A stretch of DNA of 64,000 bases from Leptobrachium leishanense (taxonomy: Eukaryota > Chordata > Amphibia > Anura > Megophryidae), in contig CM019067.1 in assembly GCA_009667805.1 (NCBI GenBank), positions 244,129,721 through 244,193,720 on the forward strand, given 5' to 3'. The notes under the pieces are model-generated. The model was not told the origin of the DNA and made no database searches. It saw only the letters and a list, made by a program, of their open reading frames with translations. The position numbers and the translations under genes are program-made. Below are positions 22,862 through 33,539 of the stretch, one piece after another. How positions within the stretch are numbered: position 1 is the stretch's first letter; each line of letters opens with the position of its first letter.

Positions 22862-23316
22862 CAAAAAATGAGTAAACTTTTTCTGCGTGTCCGAAAATGT
22901 CTCCTCTTCTCATACAGAATGCCGCCCCAAGCAGTTGTTTATGGATAAATTAAAAGTAAAAGCATTTACTGTCATTTGAAATGTCATTTTTTGGTTTTTA
23001 CATATTTCTATACATCCTAGAAAAGTTTTTATTTTTAACCCTTATTTCATGGAAAACGCACTGTCCCTTTAAAAACTTTTTTTTTTTACTTTTTGTCCTT
23101 GTTTCCTGTCCCCCAGGGCACTAGCCAGACCCCCATACACTTTTTATGGCAAATATCTAGCATATATGCCCTCTTGGAGGGCACTCTAAACACTGAATTT
23201 TCAGCCCCATTGACTTGTATGGGGTTCGAGTTCGGGTTCGGATCCGAACATTTGGAAAGTTCGGGTTCGGCTTCGAACCGAACTCGGGGAGTGTTCGGCT
23301 CATCCCTAGCAGTGAC

Positions 23317-23919
23317 AAGACACAGATCACCTCAATTCACAAATGTTTTGTAGAAATTTGTGACCCCCAAAATACTGCGTGGTACTGACTGTGTGACAAG
23401 ACACAGATCACCTCAATTCCCAAATGTTTTGTAGAAATTTGTGAGACCCCCAAAATACTTGCTGGCAGTGACAAGACACAGAAGATCACCTCAATTCCCA
23501 AATGTTTTGTAGAAATTTGTGATCCCCAAAATACTTGCTGGCAGCCAGTGACAAGACACAGATCACCTCAATTCCCAAATGTTTTGTAGATATTTGTGAT
23601 CCCCAAAAAACTTGCTGGCAGCCAGTGACAAGACACAGATCACCTCAATTCCCAAATGTTTTGTAAAATTTGTGATCCCCAAAATACTTGCTGGCAGCCA
23701 GTGACAAGACACAGATCACCTCAATTCCCAAATGTTTTGTAGAAATTTTTGAGACGCCCAAAATACTTGCTGGCAGCCAGTGACAAGACACAGATCACCT
23801 CAATTCCCAAATGTTTTGTGGAAATTTGTGAGACCCCCAAAATACTTGCTGGCACCAGTGACAAGACACGGATCACCTCAATTCCCAAATGTTTTGTAGA
23901 AATGAGACCCCCCCCAGAC
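23317..23919. repeat. 77-bp tandem repeat of the hAT, right block
   Basis: About eight units with GACAAGACACAGATCACCTC, AATTCCCAAATGTTTTGTAG and CCCCAAAATACTTGCTGGCA. It continues the array at 18735-19325 and is itself cut by the next hAT at 23920. Confidence 0.9.
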
Positions 23920-24095
23920 CAGGGACGTGTACTCAGGGGTGGCAGGGGAGGCGGAGCCTCCCCTGCCATGCCAGTAAATTAATGAGCTCATTGTGTGTAA
24001 CGACATGTGATGTTGTGTATGTACATTTAAACTGTAAATAAATTGTTATTTATACTCATACTCACCTCTCCTCGCTCCCTCGCTGTGCTTTGCTT

Positions 24096-24662
24096 TGTTG
24101 TGGACAGAAATGTATATATTCTCTTTTATAATATTCAAAGGCTTAGAAGGAGGCCTAGAAAAATGCTCATTTGAGTAGTTTAAATGGTTAATCAAGATTT
24201 ATGAATCAAATGCATATTATTCTTTAAAACGCTATCTTAGCTGATTGTTTGTTTTTGTACGCACATGTAGTTTCTTTTCCTAAAATCAAGAAGAGAATGT
24301 TTTGGAACATCTTGGAGAATGTTTTGGAACATCTCGGAATATCCTGTAACCAACGTCCTTGACGGCTAAAGGGACATACGGAGACACTGTTGTTTATTTT
24401 CTTTAACTGTTATTAAACAAGGTCTATAATTTCACAATATTAATGACGAATAGAATGTTGGGCAACAGCCTGTTATCGTTGCATGCGACGTAGCATAAAA
24501 AGCCTTGTAAATTGTCGAATAAAGACAGAGAAGTCATTGGCTTGGAAGCCACATAGACGTATTCATTGTCTGTGTGATTTCTTTATGCGCACAGCTATCT
24601 GATTTCTCCACCGAATTAGAACAGAAACTGGCATCCGAAGACAGACTCCATTGTCCATTGCA
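24096..24662 (+). mobile_element. 5' LTR of the endogenous retrovirus
   Basis: 567 bp, TG...CA ends. A CATAAAAAG TATA-like box lies near 24494 and an AATAAA signal at 24518-24523, giving a short U3-R-U5 layout. Compared with the 3' LTR it lacks one copy of a repeat containing TCTTGGAGAATATTTTGG and has an extra GTTT near 24247. Confidence 0.92.
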
Positions 24663-24665
24663 ATT

Positions 24666-24683
24666 TGGCGCCCAACGTGGGGC
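24666..24683 (+). other. Primer binding site, lysine tRNA type
   Basis: TGGCGCCCAACGTGGGGC begins three bases after the 5' LTR. This matches the primer site complementary to tRNA-Lys (1,2 type) used by several retrovirus groups, from memory of that motif. Confidence 0.85.
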
Positions 24684-25524
24684 CCTGGGTTACGCTTTCT
24701 CCAGTGTGTCACCAATGAGGATTTCCTGGCAGGACCACACCAGAACCGGAGCCTGATCAACTTCGTAACCTCACAGGTAAGATACCTTTTGATATCTTAT
24801 CGGTGACGTGTTCTGGTTTGTGATCCTACCCCGGGAAACCCCAGTGTGACACTTGGGAAAAGCATCAAAAGTGGGGTTTTATTTAACTTTGCCCAGGTGC
24901 CCGTTATACTGACCCACGAACGCATGCCAGTTGTCTGCTTGTTTGTATGTGTCTGTTCACGATTCTTTGCATTGACGGCATATTTACTGATAGAAATTGT
25001 ATTTTGGTTGGTTGTTAATCAGAGAGATTATCGCGGACCTGTGGTAACAAGTGGGGTGTACCTGGTTAGCTATCTCCAGACGGTAACAGGTGATGTGATG
25101 CAATAGGCGCATACCTGGTATTAGGACTTTCCTAACAGTAACAGGTGAACACAAGCTTGGTGGTAGGACGCGATATATCTCTGATTAAAGTATAGTTTGA
25201 TTGACAGTCAGAGGGTTTTTTTGTGAGTACTGGGATAGATGATCTATTAGGCGTATCTATTAGGAACTCACAAGAATATATATATCTAGTAGGAACAGGT
25301 GACGCAGTAAAGGAAGCACCTGTAGGATATATATGCTGCGGTAGAGAGGTGCTAGCTACATCTTTTCTTGCAGGGTCCTATATTTGGAATATAGGGGAGG
25401 ACAAGATGCTTTATTGTTGTGGTAACAAAAAGGCCACGATAGATATAGGTCTATCCTCATTTCTGACTGTTGATAAACTAAGTGAATTGAAGAAGTGACC
25501 AGGAAACAAAGCTAACAATCTAGA

Positions 25525-26283
25525 ATGGGAAATGAACAGAGTAGCCATACTGGTTGGTTGTCACCATGCAAGTTAGTTGAGGAAAGGACAGGCAAAAGTA
25601 ATGTGATAAACCTAAAGATTTTAGGCAAGATTTGCGAATTAGATAATCCCAGATTACAGGTAGAAGAATGGAAACATGTGTTGAAGAATAAGAAAGGAAT
25701 GTTGATTGATAATGGTTTATGGAATGTTGCACAGGCTTGGTATAGGGTTGCAAAAGAAATTGAGAACGAAGGGTGGATAGAAACAATACATAAGACGAAA
25801 GGAAAAACAAATTACTATTATCTCACTCCGAGTTCTGAGCCTCCTTCCTATAGTAAGGTATCCAATAAAGAAAATAATAACCCCAACCCAAACGACAAAT
25901 GCCCAAAACAGCCGACAGGTCTCTACCCTGTTTTATGTATCGATGGGTCGTACTACACCACTCGTCCTGTAACGTCCTCATTAACAGCCACAAGCCAGGT
26001 ACCGACAATATACCCTATAATGATTCATTTGCCAAATTTAGATACCACTCTCCACACGCTAGACCGGACCGGTGACCCGGGTCAACCACCTTTCTCCAGT
26101 CATTCTTATGACTCAGTAAATCGTACTGATGATTCCCTAACGTCCCACATAGGGTTACCTGCAATACCGAACTTAGTGCGGACACCCGATCGACATAGCG
26201 CAGGGCAGATCAGAACTCCTGGACTCAAGCGATCCGCCAGCCTCAGCCTCCCAGCAGCAGGATTACAGGCGCACGCCACCTAG
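25525..26283 (+). pseudogene. gag: Retroviral gag, truncated by a 7SL insertion
   Basis: The frame starts MGNEQSS, with glycine 2 and serine 6 fitting an N-myristoylation signal for membrane targeting. Residues 1-100 look like a matrix domain. PPSY at residues 106-109 is a PPxY late-budding motif. A proline-rich linker follows. From codon about 214 the frame reads through a 7SL RNA fragment and ends at a TAG lying in the second copy of the flanking direct repeat. No capsid major homology region is present. The 131-bp insertion shifts frame, so downstream gag sequence is no longer joined. Confidence 0.75.
26165..26280 (-). pseudogene. 7SL (SRP) RNA fragment, antisense within gag
   Basis: On the minus strand these 116 bp follow vertebrate 7SL RNA from about nucleotide 10 (GGTGGCG) to about 127. 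They include GGGAGGCTGAGGCTGG, GATCGCTTGAGTCCAGGAG, TGCGCTATG and, at 26172-26191, GATCGGGTGTCCGCACTAAG. This last block belongs to 7SL but not to Alu-type SINEs, as I recall the sequences. A 15-bp direct repeat, TAGGGTTACCTGCAA, lies exactly on both sides (26150-26164 and 26281-26295), as expected of LINE-mediated retroposition. The 5' nine bases and the whole S domain are missing and there is no poly-A tail. Confidence 0.85.
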
Positions 26284-26489
26284 GGTTACCTGCAACCACA
26301 CCCCAGGTCACCCGTAGCCAGCCCATGACTTTTCCACCCCAGCACGACCGACACCAGATGTCCTTTCTACCAAAACACCCAAGACATACCCGCGACTCCC
26401 AAGAATAATATCACCTGGACACAGCAGCCCACTCTCAGTATGACAGCAGGCACCGTGGAAGGGGAGTCTGGTGGGGAGGGGGGCATCCA

Positions 26490-26560
26490 CCAAGAACCTG
26501 TTTTACTTGTGGAGAGTCCATTTCAAACGGGATTGTAAAGCACCCCGCAGGCGACGGCCC
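26490..26560 (+). pseudogene. Nucleocapsid zinc-knuckle remnant
   Basis: At 26499-26510 the sequence encodes CFTC, the first half of a CCHC knuckle. The His, Cys and basic tail (HFKRDCK, then an arginine run) are readable from about 26518 in a shifted frame. One knuckle is typical of gamma-like retroviruses. The small indel inside it shows this remnant is broken. Confidence 0.6.
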
Positions 26561-26639
26561 CCACCCAAAGCCCAGATGCCGCCGATGGCCTTTAGCAGGA
26601 TACTGCCATTGTATCTGATAATTTCCCACGACCCACTAT

Positions 26640-27940
26640 CCCTGGCTTAGGCCTTTCCCCCAAGATGATGTCTGACCAAACAACCAATATATATATATAT
26701 TTATGTATATACTGTGTGTTTTGTATATATTTTTGTGTATATACTGTGTGTTTTATATATATTTTGTTTATATAGTGTGTTTTTTGTATATATGGATGTA
26801 TATGTGTATGTGTATAGAGTATGAGTCAATAAAAAGGTATAGATTTAATCGGCGGTTGGTCAGGGATGCCTGTTCCGACTCGTATAAATGGATGCAAACA
26901 AAATGATGAATTTTTATGAGTGGGATGAAAGTTATTTTAAAGCAGAATCTGACAATCTATAAGATGCGGATGATAGTTTATGAGTCAATGTGAGAAGAGG
27001 TTAGGGAAGCCTATCCTAGATATGGCAACTATAGGTTGCTTGCCAGTAAGGAGCAATAAGAAGGACATGTATGTTTGTATGTATGTATGTATGTCAGAGA
27101 TGTAAATCACGGTAAGCGAAGACAACAAGCAAAGTAGACAGGAGAGACATAACAACTGCTTTGTTTGAGATATGATTCCATTGCTGGGTGTTTGCCAGGA
27201 GGATCTGCGTTGTTTACTGTTGTGGTGTATATGTGAGGTAAAAAAAAGTGTACGTATGCGGAGTGATTGTTCTTGTAGGTAGTACCGTTTGTCTATATTG
27301 ATGGAGGGAGTTTTTGCTAACGCCCTAATGGTCTATTATTTTAATTAAAAATATTTTTATACGAAATATTCTCGGGAGAGAGAGGCTCCGTATTCTATCA
27401 GTATTGCTCTGCAGGACAGAGTGCTACGGAGCCGGGTAGAATTAAGTGTTAAGTGTTAAGAACACAAAGTGGGCTTTAAAATATCTCGTATAATGTTTTT
27501 TTATGTGGAAAAAGGGAAAAAAAATGGAAGCAGGACGCAGACGAGAAAGTGAAACTAGAAAGATTAAATTGGTTCCTCTTTTTTCCTATGACCGTGAAGA
27601 TCAGATATTTTAACCCTGCTGAGAGAAAAAAAATAAAAAAAAGGAACAGGGGAATGTTCAACTCTATGCAGTTTAAACGTGGAGCGGGTTTTTCCCTGCT
27701 GCAATAGCTTATTTTGGTTTAAAATAGATAAAGTATACTGTCCGTATCAGCAGATTGCAGGTTTTTCTTTCCTAGTTAATTTAGAGGATTTTCTAGTTGC
27801 TGACGACCCCACAGACGGAGTGTGACCTTGCTAAGTACGAGATAAAGCTACTAATGCCAGGAAAGTTTTAACCTACTATTCTCTAATGACACAGAATATT
27901 AGTTACAACAGTCTAATGATGCCTGCTGATTAATTATTAA
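26640..27940 (+). other. Provirus interior without recognised coding, TA/TG microsatellite
   Basis: 26685-26825 is a TATA/TGTG-rich microsatellite. The rest is AT-rich with no protease or RT motif in any frame, where intact retroviruses carry pro and the start of pol. It may be decayed or replaced sequence. Confidence 0.5.
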
Positions 27941-27989
27941 TTTGCACACCACGGGTAGGGGTCAGCAGCCCTGGGTGTTGGCGCGACAT

Positions 27990-28433
27990 GACGTTTCTGC
28001 GAGCCTACTGCGCTGGCGATATTCCCTCCTGCGCCCTGATAATGTCGCTCTCCACTGCTCTCTGTGTCTTAACCCCGCTACTCTCTTTCCTTTTCCTGAG
28101 GGGGGTGGGGGTGGTTCCGATTGTGATTCTATTGTGATTCTAATTCTGGTAGTGGTGATGCTGTTAACTATGAGGGATTTTCAGTTAATTTTGTTCAACT
28201 TCCCCCCCTCGCCCCCACCCTTTATGCCAGAAGAAGGAAAAGAAACAAAACAAGCGCAACTACACGCACTCACACAGGTTGCAGCGATAAAAGTAAATGC
28301 ACATGGAAAGTTTAGTACACCAGAAGCTGATATTAAATCATTTTGCAGACCAAGCAGCAAGACAGACTTACTCAGTCAGACACAGGAAAAGGAACGCGAG
28401 CAGCTAGTCACACTACTAGTAACCCAGAACTAA
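27990..28433 (+). pseudogene. pol remnant, RT connection / RNase H region
   Basis: The reading near 28045-28110 gives NVALHCSLCLNPATLFPFPE, resembling the tether between RT and RNase H in gamma-like pol. Further on, QAQLHALTQV resembles the RNase H segment around its catalytic glutamate. The catalytic core as a whole is not continuous. Poly-G and poly-C tracts interrupt the reading. Confidence 0.5.
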
Positions 28434-28644
28434 GAAATAAAGTGTGCTTACCTAAGGCACTCTATCCTGCTGTAGTACAATAGGCACATGGGCCCTCACA
28501 CCTCTCAAATACAATGATGAATGCTCTCATCGGTCTACACAATCTGTCACCTTTCAGAATACTGTTTCCCTTAACAGTTGCAATTACAGTCCGACTGTCT
28601 AATAAATTATGTCACAAGTGTTTCAACAATATTAACTGATATCT

Positions 28645-28899
28645 ATGGTCAAGTGTTCTCTTGCATTCCAGACCCTGAAAGTATCCACGACACTCATCAA
28701 CCGGGTCCCGGGAGACTGGGTACTAGTGAAGAAGTTTCTTCGAAAGAATCCACTTGAGCCCAGATACGACGGTCCCTTCCAGGTCCTCCTCACAACTGCA
28801 ACTTCAGTAAAATTGGAAGGAAAAGCCACCTGGATCCATGCCTCCCACTGTAAAAAGACCGGTACACCAAAAGCAGACCAGACAACAAAACAAACATGA
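28645..28899 (+). pseudogene. Integrase C-terminal remnant
   Basis: The frame shows PGDWVLVKKFLRKNPLEPRY, then GPFQVLLTTATSVKLEG, then WIHASHCKK, the C-terminal DNA-binding part of a gamma-like integrase. The zinc-binding and catalytic DDE domains are absent upstream. Its end overlaps the start of env in another frame, the arrangement known in gamma-like retroviruses. Confidence 0.85.
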
Positions 28900-29575
28900 T
28901 TATGTTCTCATTTGGGGGGTGGGAATCCAGGGGCACAATGTAGCTGTTATACTGGGACAGGCAGCTGATGTTATGGTACAAGCGGTTATGAGAGCCCAGG
29001 TGAAAGCTGCCCTGGGACAACTGACGGACAATGCCCATGTCATGGGCCACGCAATGAATACTACTGCCGCCGAAAACAAACTAACCACTTTCTGGTATAA
29101 TTCATCTAACACTCGCGTGGTTACATACACCTTTAACTATTGTGATATACACCCATGCCCAGGCCCCCGCTTGCAATGTATCTGGAGAAATGGGATTCCA
29201 CATGATTATGACATATATATGTGCGTTACCAATTGCTATTGGGGACAGGAGTGCGGTAGTTGGGCATCGGTGGGATGGAATACGGGAGTTCCCTGGGGAC
29301 ATAAACCACAGATCTCCTTAAATAAGAAAGATGAAAATAGTAAATCACTTCTCGCTCGTATGACACTGACAATGGCCCCAAACACCTGCCCCAAGTATGA
29401 ATTACAGGAGTCGGATGATGATGGGGAGGTGCGGTTTAGAACAGGGGCAACAGCACTGAAACTAATTCTAACCCTAGAAAATCCAGGACCCGGGGATTCA
29501 GGTATCTATGTTCTGGGTTTGTGGGTAAAGGGGGGTTCAGAGAATCTGCAGACCCTGGGAAAATTCCGCCTATGA
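28838..29575 (+). pseudogene. env: env, surface subunit, first part
   Basis: The reading opens inside the integrase end and runs 245 codons to a TGA. It contains many cysteines and NxS/T sites such as NSSN, consistent with a retroviral surface glycoprotein. The next open stretch (29579 on) is in the same frame, so a single in-frame stop separates them. No obvious signal peptide is seen directly after the first ATG; the true start may be further in. Confidence 0.7.
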
Positions 29576-29578
29576 GAC

Positions 29579-30016
29579 ATGTACCTTGCCCCTGACTGGG
29601 TCCCTCCGCACCAACAGTCCAAACCCCTTAATCACCACATGATGATCTCTCCCAATGGTATAGTGGCCATCGCTGATCCCACGTTCGAGGATACTATGGC
29701 CATTGAAACAGGATACTCAGATATGAATGTTTGGTTAGAATGGATGAAATATACCGCTCAGTCCCACAACAGAACCAATTGCTATGTGTGTGGTACTGCT
29801 AGGCCTCATCTAGGTACGGTACCTCTCAATATCCCTGAGGATGTCGAGGAATGCTTTCTCAGTTTGTTTACCAACACCACTCTAAGTCACGATGCTTGCA
29901 AAGAATGGAAGTCCAAATACCCCCGCCAGAAACGAAACCCCAGACTCTCAGAGAGTATCACCATCTACCCGGGAACTACACCTGTTACTCCTCTTGGGGA
30001 ACCGGTGGCCGGGTAG
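29579..30016 (+). pseudogene. env: env, surface subunit, second part with CXXC
   Basis: Continues the surface subunit after the stop. CYVC at residues 68-71 (29780-29791) fits the CXXC isomerase-type motif that in gamma-like Env links to the transmembrane subunit. Sites such as NRT and NTT suggest glycosylation. The frame drifts off the protein near 29940-29975, where the downstream frame takes over, indicating an indel. Confidence 0.75.
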
Positions 30017-31029
30017 TTGGAAACTTCACAGAAGGTTATTGTGCGCAGTACAGCACTGTGGAGAAGGAGAAAGTGCAAAACAAGGTGATCTCCCTGGGAG
30101 ATGTCTATTGGATCTGCGGTGAAATGCGAGTCCGCTCCCGCTTGGTAGGTGTGTGGGACGGTGAGTGTGCTCTGGCTAAAGCCATCATGCCCCTCCACAT
30201 CCTGCCCTTTGATGATGATCTGCCTAATGCCCACACCCCCGGACTCACTAGACAAAGGAGAGAGGCGAATTCTGTACCTGGCAGTTTCGATCCCCACGTC
30301 TACCTTGATGTCATAGGAGTCCCAAGGGGGGTGCCTAATGAGTTCAAAGCTAGAGACCAGGTAAAGGCGGCATTTGAATCTTTAATCCCCATGGTAACCA
30401 TCAACAAGAATGTTGATTGGATTAACTACATCTATTACAACCAACAGAGGTTTGTTAACTATACCCGAGATGCCCTCCAGGGTTTGGCCAACCAGCTAGG
30501 CCCGACCTCTGCAATGACCTTCCAGAACCGAATGGCCCTCGATATGCTACTGGCAGAGAGGGGTGGGGTCTGTACGATGCTGAAAGGTACTGGTGGCTCC
30601 TGTTGCACCTTTATCCCGGATAACACAGGCCCCACTGGCAAAGTCACTAAAGCCATTAAACGATTGGAAGACCTGTCTGAAGAACTGAAGAAAAACTCTG
30701 GCATTTTTAGTTGGATGAGTGACTGGCAAAAGATCCTCACACAAATGGGGATAGTTATCCTGGTAATGATGGTTCTGTTGACGGTGATTGGATGTTGTGT
30801 TTTACCCTGCATTAAAAAGGTTATCGAAAGAACTGTGGAATCCACTACACCTTTACTGCTTAATCAAGTGTGTAGGGACACTGGGGAGAATATTGGCACT
30901 TCCTATACTAGTCTAGAATTTCTGGGGGTTCCTGTGAATAAGAGGTATGACGAACTCCGCCCACCTGTAACAAGTCATCCACAGAATTATGAGTCCATGC
31001 GTCCCCTATCTCGAGAACACCGTCTATGA
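29851..31029 (+). pseudogene. env: env, end of surface subunit and transmembrane subunit
   Basis: Useful coding begins near residue 35. A furin-type RQRR lies at residues 134-137 (30250-30261). It is followed by a hydrophobic region, a heptad-rich helix, an immunosuppressive-domain-like block near residues 225-240, then cysteines at 241, 251 and 252. The spacing C-X9-CC is longer than the C-X6-CC usual in gamma-like Env. A membrane anchor spans about 297-320. The cytoplasmic tail is about 70 residues. The transmembrane subunit itself is open, but upstream breaks disable the gene. Confidence 0.85.
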
Positions 31030-31254
31030 TTTGGCTCTAAGCCAAGGTTAGTGACCCGTTGCAAGACGAGTTGAAGCCCGACTCTTGACCCACCAGTCTC
31101 GACCATGCACGGAAGCCCGGACTACACAGGGTTTTTTTTCAATAGGAATTTCTCGTCTCAACCTCCGGCGAAGATTTGGGATGGCTGGCGAGACTATTAG
31201 GGGAACGGATGAAGGCACGGCTCGTCTCCAGGGGTACACTTGGGAAATGTGCAT

Positions 31255-31268
31255 TTTTAGGGGGGGAC
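31255..31268 (+). other. Polypurine tract of the provirus
   Basis: TTTTAGGGGGGAC immediately precedes the 3' LTR and would prime plus-strand synthesis. Confidence 0.8.
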
Positions 31269-31865
31269 TGTTGTGGACAGAAATGTATATATTCGCTTTT
31301 ATAATATTCAAAGGCTTAGAAGGAGGCCTAGAAAAATGCTCATTTGAGTAGTTTAAATGGTTAATCAAGATTTATGAATCAAATGCATATTATTCTTTAA
31401 AACGCTATCTTAGCTGATTGTTTTTGTATGCACATGTAGTTTCTTTTCCTAACATCAAGAAGAGAATGTTTTGGAACATCTTGAAGATCATCTTGGAGAA
31501 TATTTTGGAACATCTTGGAGAATGTTTTGGAACATCTCGGAATGTCCTGTAACCAACGTCCTTGACGGCTAAAGGGACATACGGAGACACTGTTGTTTAT
31601 TTTCTTTAACTGTTATTAAACAAGGTCTATAATTTCACAATATTAATGACGAATAGAATGTTGGGCAACAGCCTGTTATCGTTACATGCGACGTAGCATA
31701 AAAAGCCATGTAAATTGTCGAATAAAGACAGAGAAGTCATTGGCTTGGAAGCCACATAGACGTATTCGTTGTCTGTGTGATTTCTTTATGCGCACAGCTA
31801 TCTGATTTCTCCACCGAATTAGAACAGAAACTGGCATCCGAGGACGGACTCCATTGTCCATTGCA
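31269..31865 (+). mobile_element. 3' LTR of the endogenous retrovirus
   Basis: 597 bp, same ends as the 5' LTR. It has an additional repeat unit within the AGAATGTTTTGGAACATC cluster near 31465-31535. The AATAAA signal is retained. The flanking GCTT is the right TSD copy. Confidence 0.92.
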
Positions 31866-32552
31866 GCTTCTTCTCTGTCCGCTTTTTTTTCTCCTGCGCT
31901 TTCACTTTCACTGTTTGCCGGCTGCTGTGTGTGTGTAATACACTACACAGACAGCAGGGGCAGCACTGAGCCAGCCTAGGCTACGCAATTTACGCAGCCC
32001 AACGCTACGCTAATTGCGGAGCTCAAGCTGGTGGCAGGCAAGCTCGTCATTGCCTCCAGGCAATGATAGCAAATGAAGCTTGAGCCAATGGGAAAGCTCC
32101 ATTGTCTCAAGCAAGTTTTTTTTTTTAAAAAAAGCCCACCATGGGAGGCAGTGCTCCCATGGTTTGATTGACGCAGGACAGTCATGTGACTGTTATCGTC
32201 AATCGTGGGGGGCGGGCAGGGAGATCACAGCAGTGTGACAGCGACAAACCCCCTCCAGAAAGTGCTGAGCGCATGTGTGTGTGATAAACACACACACACA
32301 CACATGCGCTCAGCACAGAGGGGAGGTTGTCACAGTCACACACACTCTCAAGCTCACAGCACTGGCTCCAGCAGCTCCTCCTACTCACTCAGTCAGTAAC
32401 AATCACCTCATGCCAGCACCACAGAGACACGTGGGAAAGGAAGCAGCCGACCTCTTCTCTCTCCACTTGGACAGCACAGCCAGTGAGGAGCTGGTTATCC
32501 CAGAGTCTCAGGTAAATAAGGAGCCCTCCCCTGCAGGAACCCTGTGACTCAG
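31866..32552. other. Unique part of the VNTR-hAT with a CA-repeat hairpin
   Basis: hAT interior between the provirus and the minisatellite. A hairpin at about 32244-32325 pairs GTGCTGAGCGCATGTGTGTG with its complement on the other side of TGATAAACA. No coding sequence was recognised. Confidence 0.6.
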
Positions 32553-32923
32553 CAGGGGCATATCCATGAGCTGGGGTGCCATATCCATGAGCTGGGGCAA
32601 ATCCATGAGCTGGGGCATATCCATGTGCTGCTGGGGCATATCCATGAGCTGGGGCATATCCATGAGTTGCTGGGGCACATCCATGAGCTGGAGCAAATCC
32701 TTGAGCTGGGGCATATCCATGTGCTGCTGGGGCATATCCATGAGCTGGGGCATATCCATGTGCTGCTGGGGCAAATCCATGTGCTGGGGCAAATCCATGA
32801 GCTGGGGCATATCCATGTCCTGCTGGGGCAAATCCATGTGCTGGGGCATATCCATGAGTTGCTGGGGCACATCCATGAGCTGGGGCAAATCCATGAGCTG
32901 GGGCATATCCATGTGCTGCTGGG
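32553..32923. repeat. Minisatellite, CCATGAGCTGGGGCAAAT core, left block
   Basis: About 19 units of CCATGAGCTGGGGCATAT and a longer variant with GTGCTGCTGG. It is the reverse complement of the core at 7113-7866. The LINE inserted into this array, and the array resumes at 37340. Confidence 0.93.
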
Positions 32924-33539
32924 GCATATTATTATTATTATTATTATTATTTATTTATAAAGCGCCAGCATATTCCGCAGCGCTGTACAATAAGCACAGT
33001 ACAGACAGGGTTACAATACATTGAACAACATTTGACAAACAGTACAGGAGGAGATGAGGGCCCTATTCCCGTAGGAACTCACAATCTAGGAGGGTTGGGG
33101 TTGGAAACAGGAGGAGAGGACTGTAAGGTGAGAGTGATTGATGGTTGCGTCAGTGAGTTGGGTGGTAGGCTTCCCTAAATAGGAATGTTTTAAGGGAGCG
33201 TTTGAAAGAAGAGAAGTTAGGGGAAAGTCTGACAGTACGAGGGAGAGCGTTCCAGAGAGTGGGGGCTGCGCGTGAGAAATCCTGCAGTCTATCATGGGAA
33301 GAGGTGATGCGGGAGAGAAGCTAGGCGCAGGTCACTGTTTGACCTTAGGGAGCGGGCTGGGGTGTATTTGGTGATTAGTGAGGACAGGTAGTGGGGCGCT
33401 GAGTTAGTGAGGGTTTTGTAGGTAAGGATAAGGATTTTAAACTTAATTCTGCAGTGGATGGGGAGCCAGTGAAGGGACTCGCAGAGGGGAGCGGCAGAGA
33501 CAGAGCGGCGGGTGAGGTGAATTAGCCTGGCGGAGGCGT

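Larger units (their letters stand above)
19326..23308. mobile_element. Same-family hAT, inverted, carrying several MITEs
   Basis: The left end TAGGGATGAGCTGTTCGGG matches the right end of the outer hAT, and its right end matches the outer left end. So this is the same family in opposite orientation. An exact TSD, GCAGTGAC, lies at 19318-19325 and 23309-23316. No transposase is present. The interior is almost entirely later insertions: three PIF-like MITEs, one piggyBac MITE and a cluster of short palindromic MITEs. Confidence 0.88.
24096..31865 (+). mobile_element. Endogenous retrovirus, class I (gamma/epsilon-like), defective
   Basis: Two LTRs (24096-24662 and 31269-31865) begin TGTTGTGG and end CCATTGCA, and the 4-bp flank GCTT repeats at 24092-24095 and 31866-31869. 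Between them come a lysine-tRNA-type primer site, the start of gag, heavily deleted gag and pol remnants, an env with at least one stop and one frameshift, and a polypurine tract. By eye the LTRs differ at roughly ten positions plus two length differences, suggesting a moderately young insertion. Most of capsid, protease and RT is missing, so the provirus cannot replicate on its own. Confidence 0.9.

Noticed and set aside
25223..25498. 91-codon open frame in the provirus leader
   Set aside because: Starts at GTG, has no recognised domain, and lies where the packaging leader is expected.
26209..26281. Primate Alu contamination
   Set aside because: The similarity continues beyond the Alu-shared part into the 7SL-specific block at 26172-26191, and a clean 15-bp repeat joins it to the provirus. 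Contamination is still worth excluding with reads.
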